A DNA stretch of 64,000 nt from Agrostemma githago (GCA_958450325.1 OY288257.1:59039938-59103937); one strand, 5' to 3'. Shown: positions 26,101-38,100, numbered from the stretch's first letter. The notes: generated from the letters alone by a model not told the origin. A program made the numbers and translations.

Positions 26101-26976
26101 AGTAACAGGATGAATGTGTTAGAGTAACATAACTTAGCAGTTAAAGTAACGCGGTTTGTAGGTTGTAGATAAAGCACAGGATGCAGTATTAAAGTAACAA
26201 AAATCACTAATTAAAGTAACACATAGTTTTAGTTAAAGTAACGCGAACTGATTTGTGAGTGGGTGGGTTGTGTATCTTAATGCTATACTAACCTCCTGCA
26301 GAAACGTCGGACGTCAATTGCACGTGTAAATTGTTTGAGACAAGGGGAATACTGTGTCGACACATAATTTGGATATATTCCTCGAAGGGCCTGGCTAGTA
26401 TACCCGATAACTACGTAGCTGGAAGGTGGTCGAGGGATGCGCTGCGCAAATATAGTGTTGTTGATGACGGTGTGGAAGGCGAAGAAATCGACAACATAGA
26501 CGGAAAGCAGATAGAGATGTCTAAACTGTGGTCGGAAGTTCATGAGACGATGGGTATTCTACGGTCTGCTAATAAAGAAGATGTGGAGAACATGTGCGCT
26601 TTGATCCGCGAATTCAGGATGAAGCTTAAGCCGATTGGGAGTAGCGACATTGAATAAAACCCAAGAATTGGAAGAGATGCTAGGATGTACGTCAACAGTA
26701 GAGATAACGATACTCCCGCCGAAGATTTCCAAGACAAAAGGAAGCGGAAAGAGGTTGTTATCGAGCAAGGCGAAATCAATTGCACTTGCAAAGAAGCCAA
26801 AGCGCATGTGCAACAATTGTAAGCAGATGGCGCACCACGACAAGAGGAATTGCCTCCATCCCTTTGCAACACGGCCGCCACCACCTGTCGAACCGTCTGA
26901 CGATGAATCAGAATTAGAGTCAGAATCAGAAGAAGATGAGGACGAGGAAGATGTAGAAGATGAACCAGTATTCTGA
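23149..26976 (+). pseudogene. FAR1-domain / MULE transposase with SWIM finger, copy A (two frameshifts)
   Basis: Inferred exons: alternative first exons 23149-23182 (MADLQIVEKTN) or 23828-23861 (MADIQPVKETN), then 24134-24637, 24900-26049 and 26302-26976. Ignoring two indels the frame would encode about 787 aa. Order: FAR1 DNA-binding domain (NFYKIYALACGFDVRR, then CMARI and HNHE); MULE DDE core with first Asp in VSFDPTYGTN, second in IITDQDPG and CMWHIMNKV; SWIM zinc finger CTCKLFETRGILCRHI; C-terminal zinc knuckle CNNCKQMAHHDKRNC and an acidic tail. Lesions: a 10-A run (24346-24355) where 9 keep frame, and a 2-bp loss near 26649 relative to copy D, which stops the protein at 26657. The catalytic core is otherwise open. 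It would be the transposase for this family; FHY3/FAR1 regulators derive from such proteins. Confidence 0.88.
23270..24895 (+). repeat. Dispersed GTTACTTTAAT-like words in left half of element A
   Basis: In introns 1 and 2 and the leader, GTTACTTTA and near variants (GTTACTGTA, GTTATTTTA, ATTACTTTA) recur about every 20-40 bp in clusters at 23300-23620, 24000-24075 and 24725-24895. Exon 2 (24134-24637) has none obvious. All read in the + orientation. Confidence 0.8.
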
Positions 26977-29900
26977 TTAGTGAAATTTTCTTCCTTATAG
27001 TAACATAGCTTGTTCTTTATGGTATTAATTTGGGAACATTACAGTAACATGTTTTGTAAAGGTTTATTGAATTACAGATATTCATTCCTTGGAGATTAAT
27101 AAGTAGAGGAAGATTCAGTTAAATTAACACACATTATACATTAAAGTAACGCGATAGATGAATTAGAGTAACACGGGATATCATTTTTTAAGTGTTGATC
27201 GCATTGCAGATGTAAATTCCTTACAGATATTCATTCCTTGGAGAATATAGTAGGTAAAGGAAGATTCAGCTAGAGTAACAAACATTATTCATTAAAGTAA
27301 CGTGATAGATGAGTTGGAATAACACGGGATATCATCTTTTAAGTGTTGATCGAATGGCAGATATAAATTAACATGCAGCGTAGAGGATGTAAGAATTAAA
27401 GTAACACATGACATGCATTGAAGTAACAAATTCTGGGGGTTAGAGTAACAAAGTTTGACGGATAGAGTGACAAAGTTTAAGGTATAGGTTAACCTTGTAC
27501 ATAATGACACTTAGTTTTTTGGTTAAACCTTGTACAAAATAATACTCAGTTAATCTAACCATTTACTGACTACCGTTTCCGGCTCTTTCCTCGCGTACCC
27601 TTCAATTCTTCAATTAATTTCGGCCTAGCTGCCACAAACTTGTCTACGTCACCGATCAGCCGCCTTCGATAAATGTTCAGGTCTGCTAGGAGGATGGTTG
27701 CTGCAAGCTGGACGACCAAGTATCTTCTGTTAACCTTCATGTGGAGGTCATCGTTATTGAATTCGCGGCCCTCGTACAGTAGCATATGCATCAGAAGAAA
27801 TATCCCTGACTCGTCCTTGTTACATACTGTGGACTGCCAGTCAAGCTTAATAGAGCGGAACTTGTAAGACACAATACCCGCCGCACCAGGAACTTCATAG
27901 GCGTCAATGAAGTCACTCATTGACGCCACCTGAAAATCATTGATGATAGTGGTCAAGGAAATCACTCATTGGAGCACAAGATTGTGATAAAAAACTGATG
28001 AAATGAAGAATAGAGAGACTAACAATTGTCTTGATGGCTGCAAATAGATCTGTTTCTCTGATCGCTGTGTATCGACGGTGGTCGAGGAAATCGACTGTCT
28101 TCTTCTTTCGGTTGACGGCTACGCATGAGAAGTACCCGTCAACGTTGATGGGCACAAAGATCAGATCAGCGTCCACCTGGAATGTATCACCACAGTTATC
28201 CTTGAAAGTATGCCATTCGTTCAACAATGCGTTTGCGTTGTTTAAGGACGCTGATTGATTTTCGGCAATAATCCTCATGATCGCATCCTGTAAAAAGGTT
28301 AGGATTGTGTGAATATTTGCAGTAACTACACAGTAATTAGTTGGTATCCTTGTTACCGCAACAGGTGTAGAGTGTTACTTCAATGCAGTTGAAGTGTTAC
28401 TCTAGTCAAGAGTTTTCTAAAAAGAATCAGAATATGAGGCAAAAAATAATGCATATGTACAAAGTAACTCGTTAGACATACCGTCTGCCGTAGACCAAGG
28501 AACGCCATCTTAGGGTAATCATCTGACCCGCTCCCGTTCGCGACGAGACTGTTCAGGAGCATTGACCAACACTCGACGACAGAGGACGACATGTCATTAC
28601 CCGGGAGCATAGACATCACATCACCCCGGGTCATTACAACCAACGGTGAATACTCCGCAACCATGTCGCTGCATTCAGGACAGATCAGTATGCTTTGCAG
28701 ACAAGAGATAGGTGACAAAAATTTAAACAACACTATATATTCCAAATATGTGTAGTGTTCGCCTTATTACCTGTTGTTGTAGTTTTTGTGCTGAAATAAG
28801 CAGTAGTCCACGACATTTTTCCGCAAGATTTCAACAAAGCCCAACAGGGTCCTGTTGTTTGAAAGGAATGGACATGCCATGGGTGCATTGGGATCTGGAT
28901 TGCCATAGTCAATGGAGCAGCCTAAGCCGTCCCCGTTCCCCCTAGATCGACTCCCAAGAATAGATAATTCACCGGCAGTGTCCGGTGATATATACGCGGC
29001 TTCTACAGCAGGTGTTCCTGTGATGGCACCGGGTCTTCGGGTAATGGATTGCCCGAAGTTATCCTCCTGATCTTCGCAGCATGTGAGACCCACCAATCAT
29101 GGAATGCGATTGCATTCCTTCCCATCATCAGATGAATGTGATGGACCTCCTGCAGGAAAGAATAATTATGTTGCAAACGTGTACCAAAGTAACATTGAAT
29201 GATAAACTGAAAGAATGTGTAGTGAAAATAGAGTATACACTAAAGTAACAGATATTATCAACTAAAGTAACAAATGGTATGGATTAAAGTAACATCATAT
29301 ATGTTGGAGCAATAATGTGGACGAATCAGGTTAAAGTAGCGGATTGTAAGAATTAAAGTAACACATGTTGATCACTAAAGTAACAGAAGATATGTTAGAG
29401 TAACATGCAGAGTTACAGACATCACAGATTTAAATCCTTACTGATTCCATGGTTTCCAACACAGACACAAATAGATTCATTAATGAATTATTGACATGAT
29501 TACTTACGTCGACCGCCTTGGCTCTCAGTTCACTATCATCTTCAAGACCACGAGAAAGTTTGATGGTGGTGAACTTATCGTCCTCTTGTCCAGGCAATGA
29601 ACCATCGTCAGTGTGACGGTTCTGTGTAATCTTCAACGGCGGTGACGGTTCTCCCTCCCTCGCCGCATGTAAACAACGGGGGTACTCAACATCAGATCGG
29701 GTAAGCCGGCCCAGCCCACCACAAATGTACTCGCCGGCCAACCGTTCAAGAATGCGTTTATGATCCCAGTGCTTGATCAAAGGGAGATCACACGGGCACG
29801 GGAGATTGCGGTAGGCAAACCGCTGGAAGTATGTAATCATTAAAAACGGCACACAGCCAAGTAAATATGATCGGTTACGGAACACAAAATCCTCGCCCGC

Positions 29901-31020
29901 CTGCACCAGTCCATCCAGTATGAACGTGCACCAGTCAAGGTTTTTAATCTGCTGTACATCTTGCACAGCCTTCAGTAGTCTCAGATCAACCCCATGGTTG
30001 GACGTCGGGCAGAAGAATATCGACATGCTGTACAGAACGAACATCCTACAGAACATCTCTCCACCCCCTACATCATCCTGCAGTTTCCTAAGGACCTTTG
30101 ACAGAGGGATTGCATCGCTTTCATTGCCGACATCAAAGTCACCCCTCCACTTTTTCTTCAGCGCCACGACGGACTCCTCTTCGGCCGCCTTCGATCGACC
30201 CATCGGTAGCAGCTCAACAGGGTCCGGTCCAAGTGGAAGGAGGAAGCAGTCATGTACATCGTGCTTGCTTACGAGGAACTGATTGGTACCGCATCTAAAA
30301 ATAAGCGTGTCATCGATGAATAAAGTCATGAAATCAGCAGCAAACTTTACAGGGAAGCTCTTAAGGTGCATTTCAAGTACACCGCCAAATCCGAACGCTG
30401 AAAGCGCCTCCCGCTGCCTCTGGTTTAAATTAGATATTAGATCAACAAGGAGCTGCGAGCTGCACCTTACAGAAGACGAACGGTCGACGTTGGCTGCATC
30501 TGTCAAACCGGTAGCTAGTTTCTTCAACTTCGATGGCTTGACAGCCGTTTTCTTTGCCCGTTGAACTCGCTTCTTAACCTGCCCCTCCTTCTCACCAGCA
30601 ACAACAATCTTACCTTCTTCTGCCATCTAAAGATATATTATTATGAGAATAATGCCAATGATACAAACTGACTAGAGAATTACATACCCCTCATCCGCAT
30701 AACATACCCCTCATCCGCATTGTACTATACTAAAGTAACATGTCATGTGATTTAAAGTAACCCAATATATGAATTAAAGTAACCCAATAAAAAAGTTCTA
30801 GAAAAAGGATCCTTGTCATGGATCTACGCATAACAGTAACATAAATTATTTACTAAAGTAACATAATATATGAATTAAAGTAACAAAAACACATACATTC
30901 TATATACATTACATTAATATGTTATCAGTACAAGGATAAGCTTAGATCTATAGATTATTCATTAAAATTTCGAATGATACCAGTCAAAATAACAAATAAT
31001 GTTCATTACAGTAACGAAAA
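26095..31020 (-). repeat. Dispersed ATTAAAGTAAC-like words in right half of element A
   Basis: The same word family in the opposite orientation. I count roughly twenty exact AAAGTAAC and a similar number of one-mismatch forms (AGAGTAAC, ACAGTAAC) in clusters at 26095-26250, 27000-27480, 29180-29410 and 30725-31015. They fill transposase intron 3, the spacer between the convergent genes, the intron between Ulp1 exons 1 and 2, and the right flank, and are absent from exons. Confidence 0.8.
27570..30626 (-). pseudogene. Ulp1-like (C48 protease fold) element-borne gene, catalytic residues not conserved
   Basis: Inferred minus-strand exons: 30626-29442, 29149-28771, 28668-28482, 28287-28024, 27929-27570. 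Exon 1 encodes a basic N terminus and a region like other MULE-borne ULP genes (LISNLNQRQREALSAFGFGG). Exons 4-5 look like a Ulp1 C-terminal fold: DLIFVPINVDGYFSCVAVN, VDFLDHRRY, then NKDESGIFLLMHMLLYEG. In SUMO proteases these positions hold a His-Trp, Asp and a Cys in DCG; here they read Tyr-Phe, Asp and Ser, so only the Asp of the triad remains. Exon 2 is 379 nt, one base off the length needed to keep frame, and its entry frame hits a stop, so a small indel is likely. It converges with the transposase gene. ULP-like genes carried by plant MULEs are known (Arabidopsis Kaonashi elements); their role is unclear. Confidence 0.75.
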
Positions 31021-31582
31021 TAACATGCAGGGGAGAATATATATATACAATCAATCGTGCATTCTAGATACAGGTTGAGAGAAATAAAAAAAAAACAAGA
31101 CCTAATTTAAAGGTAGTTAGCAACACGAACAAGACCTAATTTACCATAAAAATTATCAAAACAAAAGAAAAAAAACCCTAATTTACCTTAAGTTTGGAGT
31201 TCAAATATGGTGTAGCTGCGTGGATGAAGTCGGTATGAGCGAAGAGAAGACGATGATGAGCGAAGGGAAGACGAAGATGAGCAAAGATGAGAAGACGAAA
31301 ATGAAGGCGGGAGTGTTTCAGAAGATCAAAATAGCGCTGCTCTGGATGAAACGTGGCGTGAAGTAAAGCCGTGTGAAGTAAAGCGGTGAGACTGAAGAGT
31401 TTACAAGAGGTTGGGCGGGAGAAATCAAAGGAAGAGAGAGAAAATAAGATATATTTTCAAAGATATTATGGTTATTTCTATAATTATGAGATTAGATCTT
31501 TGCCATTAATCTAACATTGAATCGATGGCTGATATGGAGACTCACGGACTCAACTTATACAAGGGGACTCACCTGATCCCAC

Positions 31583-31585
<3 letters not shown>

Positions 31586-31657
<72 letters not shown>
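31586..31657. repeat. (TA)n tract between elements A and B
   Basis: A ~72-bp pure TA dinucleotide run that forms the right border of element A and the left border of element B, so both share one microsatellite. Confidence 0.95.
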
Positions 31658-31660
<3 letters not shown>

Positions 31661-34017
31661 AGGCTATGAGTCCTTCTCTATATATGAGTCCTAAGTCCTC
31701 ATCTCATCCATTGAATTGGATGAGAATCGATGGACAAGATGCATCCTAATATTTGCATTAAAAAAAAAAAAAAGAAAGATACTGCTTCCTAAAATAACTC
31801 CCATAATTTTAGGAAACGATAACATTACATTCACTCATTCATTCATTCACGTTCACTTTCATCAAAAACCTAAAAAAAAATTGCTTCCAATATCACGTTC
31901 ATTCATTCAAATTTGTGCTCGAAATACCGTTACTATGGATTCAATGATCGCGATATCTTCATCAACTGTTGATAATCAATTCATTGACAATAACAATGGT
32001 GAGTTTCGTTATTGCTTTCATGTTTTGCGTCAATTTTTATTTATCATCTCGGCTAATTTGCGTCAATTTGCTTTCATGTTTTTCGTCGATTTTCATGTCG
32101 ATATTGCTTTCATGGTCATTTCATTCATCATAGATTCATATCTGGTTCATTGCTCTCTTGTTAGTGTAGATTCCAAATTTTTATATTTGTTAAAAGGTGG
32201 AATTTTATTCATTTGATTATTCATAGATTCATATCAATGGTCCGTTATTACTCTCGTGTTATTATTTTGTTTATTCTTTAGGTTTTTCTTAAACTTCACT
32301 GATACTATTATTTTGTTTTCTATTGAAGCAAACACGGTGTTGAAGTAACATACGTTCTGAGTTACAGTAACACCTAATTTTAATTAGAGTAACACAAAAA
32401 TGTAACACAAAAAGGTCTAAGCATTATATGAATTTTACGCACGAAAAACTATATGGAGTTATTGTAATGCACATACTGTGTTACTTTAATATACACAATC
32501 TGTTATTTTAATGACTAACCTGTCTATTTTAATACACATAATGTTAGCTGAATCTCGTGTTACTTTAACGCACTTCATCTGTTACTGTAATGCATTGGAG
32601 TGACAAAAAGGATTTAGAATACCGCCATATAAAAAAATATAAAAAATAAAAAAGAAAGATACTGCTTCCTATAATTATGGGACGTGATTGATTTCAAAAT
32701 AGGAAACAATATCAAAGAATATCGCCCTTATTCAAAGAAAGATATTGCGTCATACTCTCATTTTTGATCATTATATGAATTTTTTGCACTAACCTCTACC
32801 TGGTGTTATTTTAATTAACATTATCTGTTACTTTAATTCACACTATCTGTTACTTTAATGTCTGACCTCTGTTACTTTAATTTATACCTGGTGTATAAGC
32901 ATCCTCCGTTAACTGAATCCAGTGTTACTTCAATGCACTTCATCTGTTACTTTAATTCTTGTCATCTGTTACTTTAATCCATATTTCAAGTTCTGATTGT
33001 TTCGTTTTCGCCACGTTTATTGGCACTGTTATTATTTTTCAGTAGACGCAAAAACACATGAATGGTGTAGGGATGTGGGTGAGAGTTTCCTCCATAGGTC
33101 AGATCTTCAAGGACGTGGATGAGTCAGTAAACTTCTATAAAATTAACGCATTGGCTTGTGGATTCGATGTGAGGAGGTACACAAGCAACGAAAATATGGT
33201 GCGGTGGCTAGATTAAATCAAAGCTTCTGACGATGATGATGAAGAAGAAGAAGAAGAAGAAGAGGACGAGGAGGATGGAGAAGCAGAATTCTAAGTAGGA
33301 TAGTATAATGTTAGAGTAACATACTTAATGAGTTACAGTAAAACATATTATGAGTAACAAGTGTGAAACATTGAAATTGTAATGAAGTTGATTCAGTTGG
33401 AACTTCTGTACCAATTTATTGATGTAAAATGAGTTAGAATAACACACATTATGCGTTAGAATAACACACATTATGCGTTAGAGTAACATACATAATGAGT
33501 TACAGTAACACAATTTATGAGTATAATTTGATTACCAATATCAATTTCTTAGATTAACAGGTGTGAAAAATTGGAATTATAATGGAGTTTTATAATTTTT
33601 GTTTTGGAGTATCCTTAATAGAAATATACATTTTGCCACGTACTGTTTTTGTAAGACACTATTATGTAACGTAGCAGATTTTATGAGTTAAAGTAACACA
33701 ATTAATTAATTAGAGTAACACATTATATGAGTTAGAATAACAAATTGTATGAGTTAGAGTAACATGGCAGTAGCGAAATGATGATTTTTTTTTGGTGAAA
33801 ATGAAGATGAAATGATACACTTGTTGTGTGATAGAAAGATGCAGTTAAAAATTTGATGGGAGAGAGAAGATTTGCAGTAAGATAATTAGGAAGGAGAGAG
33901 AAAAAAATAAAATATTTACCAAGATTCAGTTAGTTATTTCCTTAATTGACAAAACAATCTTAACCATTAATCTATCACTAATTTAAGGGTTGAGATAAGG
34001 GACTCACTTGATCATTC

Positions 34018-34021
<4 letters not shown>
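31658..34021 (+). mobile_element. (TA)n-flanked element B, internally deleted relative of A
   Basis: A ~2.36-kb element between (TA)n tracts 31586-31657 and 34022-34059. Its left part shares GAGTCCTAAGTCCTCATC and CTGCTTCCT-type sequence with element A, and its right end, complemented (GAGGAATGATCAAGTGAGTCCC), matches A's right end. It keeps a first exon with GTGAGT donor, the beginning of the FAR1 exon and the acidic 3' tail, but lacks the whole DDE core, SWIM finger and Ulp1 gene. GTTACTTTAAT words are abundant (32450-32990 mostly forward; 33300-33770 reversed). It can only be mobilised in trans. Confidence 0.8.
31935..33294 (+). pseudogene. FAR1 transposase remnant in element B
   Basis: First exon 31935-31998 (starts MDSMIAISSSTVD) with a GTGAGT donor; second exon from 33043 (D-A-K-T-H-E-W-C-R-D-V-G), which matches the start of the FAR1 exon of copy A. 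The reading soon shifts at SFLHRSD, relative to the TFTPYLGQIF of copy A, and from ~33220 the sequence jumps directly to the acidic C-terminal tail (a DDDDEEEEEEEE-type run ending at the stop near 33294). About 2 kb of coding sequence is missing. Non-functional. Confidence 0.7.

Positions 34022-34059
<38 letters not shown>
34022..34059. repeat. (TA)n tract right of element B
   Basis: Pure TA run directly abutting the right end (CATTCCTC) of element B. Confidence 0.92.
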
Positions 34060-34473
34060 TTGGCAACGTTCTTGGTGGTGTTCAGTTTGCAGTTTCGTCT
34101 ATACCGAAGCTGCAAAGGTTGTGTACTCCTGGGGGTCGATTATCGGAAAAGCCGTGTGTAATGTACGGAAAAAAATTCGACTTTAGGACAGTAAATTTAT
34201 CACGCCGCAACCGCGAAGCTCGTTCCTTCTATTTACAACTGTAGTCTATTGCTAACACTCATCAAATAACATGATCATTATTATGAAATCTAGAAGGAAG
34301 GTCGCGTGCAGATGGCAACTAAATTAAACGCATCAAATAACATGATTTTTAAGAAATCCAGAAGGTACAAAATTGCAGATATAAAGTAGGCTTGTTCGTA
34401 AGATGACACTGATGTGAGGATGCGAACATGTTAATATCACAATCGTCCTCATATCTCCTACTTATTAAAGCTA
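34060..34473. other. Unassigned sequence between (TA)n and GST exon
   Basis: No feature recognised. An open stretch 34062-34244 (LGNVLGGVQFAVSSIPKL...) has no domain I know. It does not continue the copia LTR or any element in this window. Confidence 0.3.
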
Positions 34474-34818
34474 TCAATGGATCCCATGTTTGGTCCTAAT
34501 ATCTAGTATAAATTCAGCGACACTATCCATACTTGGAACAGACTTGATGACGGAGTCTCTCTTCTCACATCTTTTGGCCCATGCAATGATTTCTGGGCAT
34601 TCATCCTGGAACCTCATATTCCCACATACTTCATACACCTTAAACCAGCTATAGAAGGGGATTAGTGCAATATCCACTAGTCCAAATGCGTCTCCTCCAA
34701 AGTAACTTTTATTCTCCACCTCTTTCTCCATTGTTTTCAGGCTTTCTATTAATTCCCCTTTAGCTCTCTCTCTGCTCTCCCCTCTTCCCGTCCATAGTTC
34801 TCTACTCGCTGGAAAAAC
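34474..34818 (-). pseudogene. Orphan second exon of a tau-class GST
   Basis: On the minus strand, after a TTTGCAG acceptor, 114 codons encode a tau GST C-terminal domain (VFPASRELWTGRGES..., SYFGGDAFGLVDIALIPFYSWFKVYE...) ending at a proper stop. Only ~320 bp separate it from the second exon of GST2 (35142-35489), with no first exon between them. It is either the remains of a tandem copy that lost exon 1, or an alternative terminal exon spliced from the GST2 first exon; the frame is intact and the phase matches. It differs clearly from the GST2 second exon, so the duplication is old. Confidence 0.7.
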
Positions 34819-35141
34819 CTGCAAACACACCAAACGCAACATTGAATGACCAAGCTTTATTCGATGAGTAGAATTGATTAACCTTAAATACAAACGCACG
34901 CATACTAACTTAATCCGTGCCGTCCAAGCTAAAATTAAATCTTACGTACTCGTGCAAAGCACAAATATTACATACTCCTACTCCTACCTACATTATTCTT
35001 TCTTTTATTTTTTCAATTAAGCGCGTACTTAGTCGAATTACAATAATGTAGGGAAATTCGAACCAAGGTTACCTAGTCTTAACCACTAGACTAAGACATT
35101 TTCGATACATACATTATTGTTATGGTAGAGCGAGTACATTA

Positions 35142-38100
35142 TTAGTTGATCCCTTTAATCTTCCTGAACCTGGTGGCAGTCTCCAGAACCTTATCCTGGT
35201 CGGCAAGGGAACTGGAGACGGAATCCTTAAGAAAACATCGTTTGGCCCACGCCATGAAGTTGGGACACTCTGCCTCTAGACTGATATTCAAGAAGTGCTC
35301 GTAGGTGCTAAACCAGCTATAGAAGGATATGAGCGCAACGTCTACGAATCCAAAGTTATCTCCTCCAAAGTAACATTTATCCCCGAGTTCTTCCTCTAAC
35401 GTCTTTAATGTTTCTATAAACTCTTTTTTCGTCTCTTGTTGATCTCCCCCTGTTGGGGTTGTCCATGTCTTATATTGAGCTGGGTACATCTGTAGTACAT
35501 GATGATCGTCATTGTTATACACTCGCCTTGTTAAAACCTTAAATGCTCGTATGTTTACATTTTGGTATTGTTCTAGTCTAAGACACGGAGTATGTACTTG
35601 TGCAAACTGGAAGTTTCCCCAATGAAGACAACTAGAAGGAATGTTCTTGGATAAGAGAGAGTATAATAAGAGAATGATATGAATTGTACTCCGTATTGAT
35701 TATTAATCAAGTAGTTACAAAGTTGTTAGTGGATGTATACATACGCAAATTCTTGCTTAAAACGAGTATATGCGTCTTAAGTTTATGATGGGTCAAATAT
35801 TTAGAATAAGATAAATTGTCTAGCTAGGTAGATTGTAACAAAAGATTTTTGGTAATTTCTTCTTAGTTGGATGTATTTGACCCGTTTTAATGTTACAACG
35901 GATATGTCGGTCACAAGCCAGATCAACTGGCATATATATATATATATATATATATATAGCAACTACCTTGTAACAAACTTGTAACCACCTTTAGTTAACT
36001 AACTCAATCACTTATAACTAACTAAGTCGTTTAGGCGCTAATGCCTATTTCTCCAAAGTCCTGCGGGACCAAAATTTTAGTTATATGACAAATAATTTTC
36101 TCACAAATAAGCTACTAGAACTCCCTACATACTACTAAAACAGAGTTTTTTTATTAAATAATGCTCTAAAAAAAATAATTATCAATATGAAATTTATATG
36201 AAACTTATTATCGAAAATGGGATCCACGTAGGATCGGGTGGAGTGGAGTTTGGCTCGGTTACAAAGTCGCACACTGAGTGAGCGACTTTAAGGAAGCCAT
36301 ACACGAATAAACAAACAGTCCCCCACACAACAGCCCCCCATTATTACTTCATCTTCCTCCCGAGAAAATCCCCAAACACCCTCCCTAACCCTAAAATTAT
36401 TTCCCCTAATTACCCACCTTAATTCACCCCCAAAAAATAGTTAACACTCATCAAATTGCTTCCTAACTAGTATTAATCTATCTCTTGACTTCTTTATTGC
36501 TGATTTCTCGAATTTTGAGGTAATTAGTTTTTAGCTTTTTTATTACAAATATTTCTAATTCATATTGTGATTGATATTTTTCTTACTTAGAAATTGTTAA
36601 TGGGTAGTTTAAGTTGATGATTAGTGTATTTATTTTGAGTTAGTTGGTGTTATAGGGTTTAGTATAGCAAAATTGGTAACTACAATTAGTACTAGACATA
36701 GACACCAGTAAGTGCAAGTGTTGCACTAGAAAAACCAGATTGTCCAACTTGAAGAAGAAAGAAAATATGAACAAAACAGTCGTTTGACCAAGCTAACCCA
36801 AGCACAAACATGTATGAACTGTTTTTGACGGATCATGATAAGGAGTATTTCGACCCCAAAGAAAACAATTAGGACTAAAAGAGTTATCAATACTAATAAT
36901 CAGAGTTTTCGGACCCTAAAATTGTTCCATTTATATTTGTTTATGGACCTAAAAGTAAACAAAGGTTGGTATACTTTGGTGAGTGGAAAAATGGGCGATG
37001 AATATGCATTAGAGTACTTTTCTAAGGAGTGTAGGTGAAATTTAGATTAGCAAGGCAATTAGTGAGAGTGAAAACAAAGGCCAAATTAAAGGGCACCGCC
37101 TTAGTTGAAGGTGACACCCCTTTGAAGTAGTCGATAGTTACTCCCTTGTACCACGATCTTGAATGTATCTCCTTTTAAAGTTTTAATTCTCTAATTCTTC
37201 ATCCTAATTGTTTCTTTGTTGTTATAATGATGGAGAAACTCAACTTTCCCCTAATGTGTTATTGGGGTGGTGAGATAGTAGAAGACGGTGGCTATGTGAG
37301 TTACAGAGAAGGGAAAGAGTGTTTCATTTTCTTTAGTACTAAGATGAGTCACAGTGATCTTCTTAGTGAGATATACACGGGTATTGGTGTAGATAGGAGT
37401 ATGTTTGAATTAGTTGTGAAAATGAAGTATCCTAGTGTCGGATGTTTTAAAGTTGTGTCACTCAACAACGATCGTGCATTAGAGGCAATGTGGGCTAGCA
37501 TAAGTCATTCAAAGGCAGGGTCAATGGACATCTATGTTGACTTGGTACCAACTCAACTAACTCAACCACCTAGTGCATCAATTATATTACCAAATACCTC
37601 CATTAGTAGGATGTTGAATGATGACAACCTTTTCCTAGACTTGGTTATGTCTCCTACACAAATAGGAGAAGGTTTTGGTAACGATGATCGATTTGTGTCA
37701 TTGTTAACTAATAACGTGGATGTAGAGGTAGATGAGGGTCTTATAGAGGGAAATGAGGTTGAGGGTGACATTGATGAACAACTAGCGGAGTCGGAGACCA
37801 ATGAAGAAGATGAAGACCTTGATCTTGTGTCTCCCACTGCCCCAAACCCTATGTACACTAATACTCTTCCCATTGACCAGTCACATGGTACCAATTGGAC
37901 TAGTTGGAAAAATGTTGTCCCTTATGATGTCGCAGGGGAGTTCTCTATTGGTCAAACTTTTCCGAATAAGAAGTCATTAACTGAAGTAGTGACCACGTAT
38001 TGCTTGAGGGTGAATCAATTTTATAAAGTTTCTGAGTCAAAACCTCACACAGTGACCTACAAATGTGCGAGAAAACCAGTTGCTTGCAATTGGACTTTAA

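Larger units (their letters stand above)
22681..31585 (+). mobile_element. (TA)n-flanked MULE-like element A with FAR1 transposase and Ulp1-like genes
   Basis: An ~8.9-kb element set between (TA)n tracts (22637-22674 and 31586-31657). The left end (GGGGGGCTCTAATGAGTCCC...) and the complement of the right end (GAGGTGGGATCAGGTGAGTCCC...) form an imperfect TIR of about 50 bp. It holds two convergent spliced genes: a FAR1/MULE transposase on + and a Ulp1-like gene on -. Introns and spacers are studded with GTTACTTTAAT-like words. Copies C (47741) and D (59901) are near-identical to it where they overlap, so the family has been active recently. Versus C and D, copy A lacks ~41 bp near 23652, between GATTA direct repeats. 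Confidence 0.82.

Noticed and set aside
29180..29410. Possible CRISPR-like array from regularly recurring TAAAGTAAC
   Set aside because: Words are short, spacing irregular, no constant spacers, and the DNA is a plant genome; treated as element-specific words.
31525..31749. Open frame rich in Ile-Tyr repeats
   Set aside because: It is a translated (TA)n microsatellite; the same applies at 22561-22758, 34008-34244 and 59785-59979.
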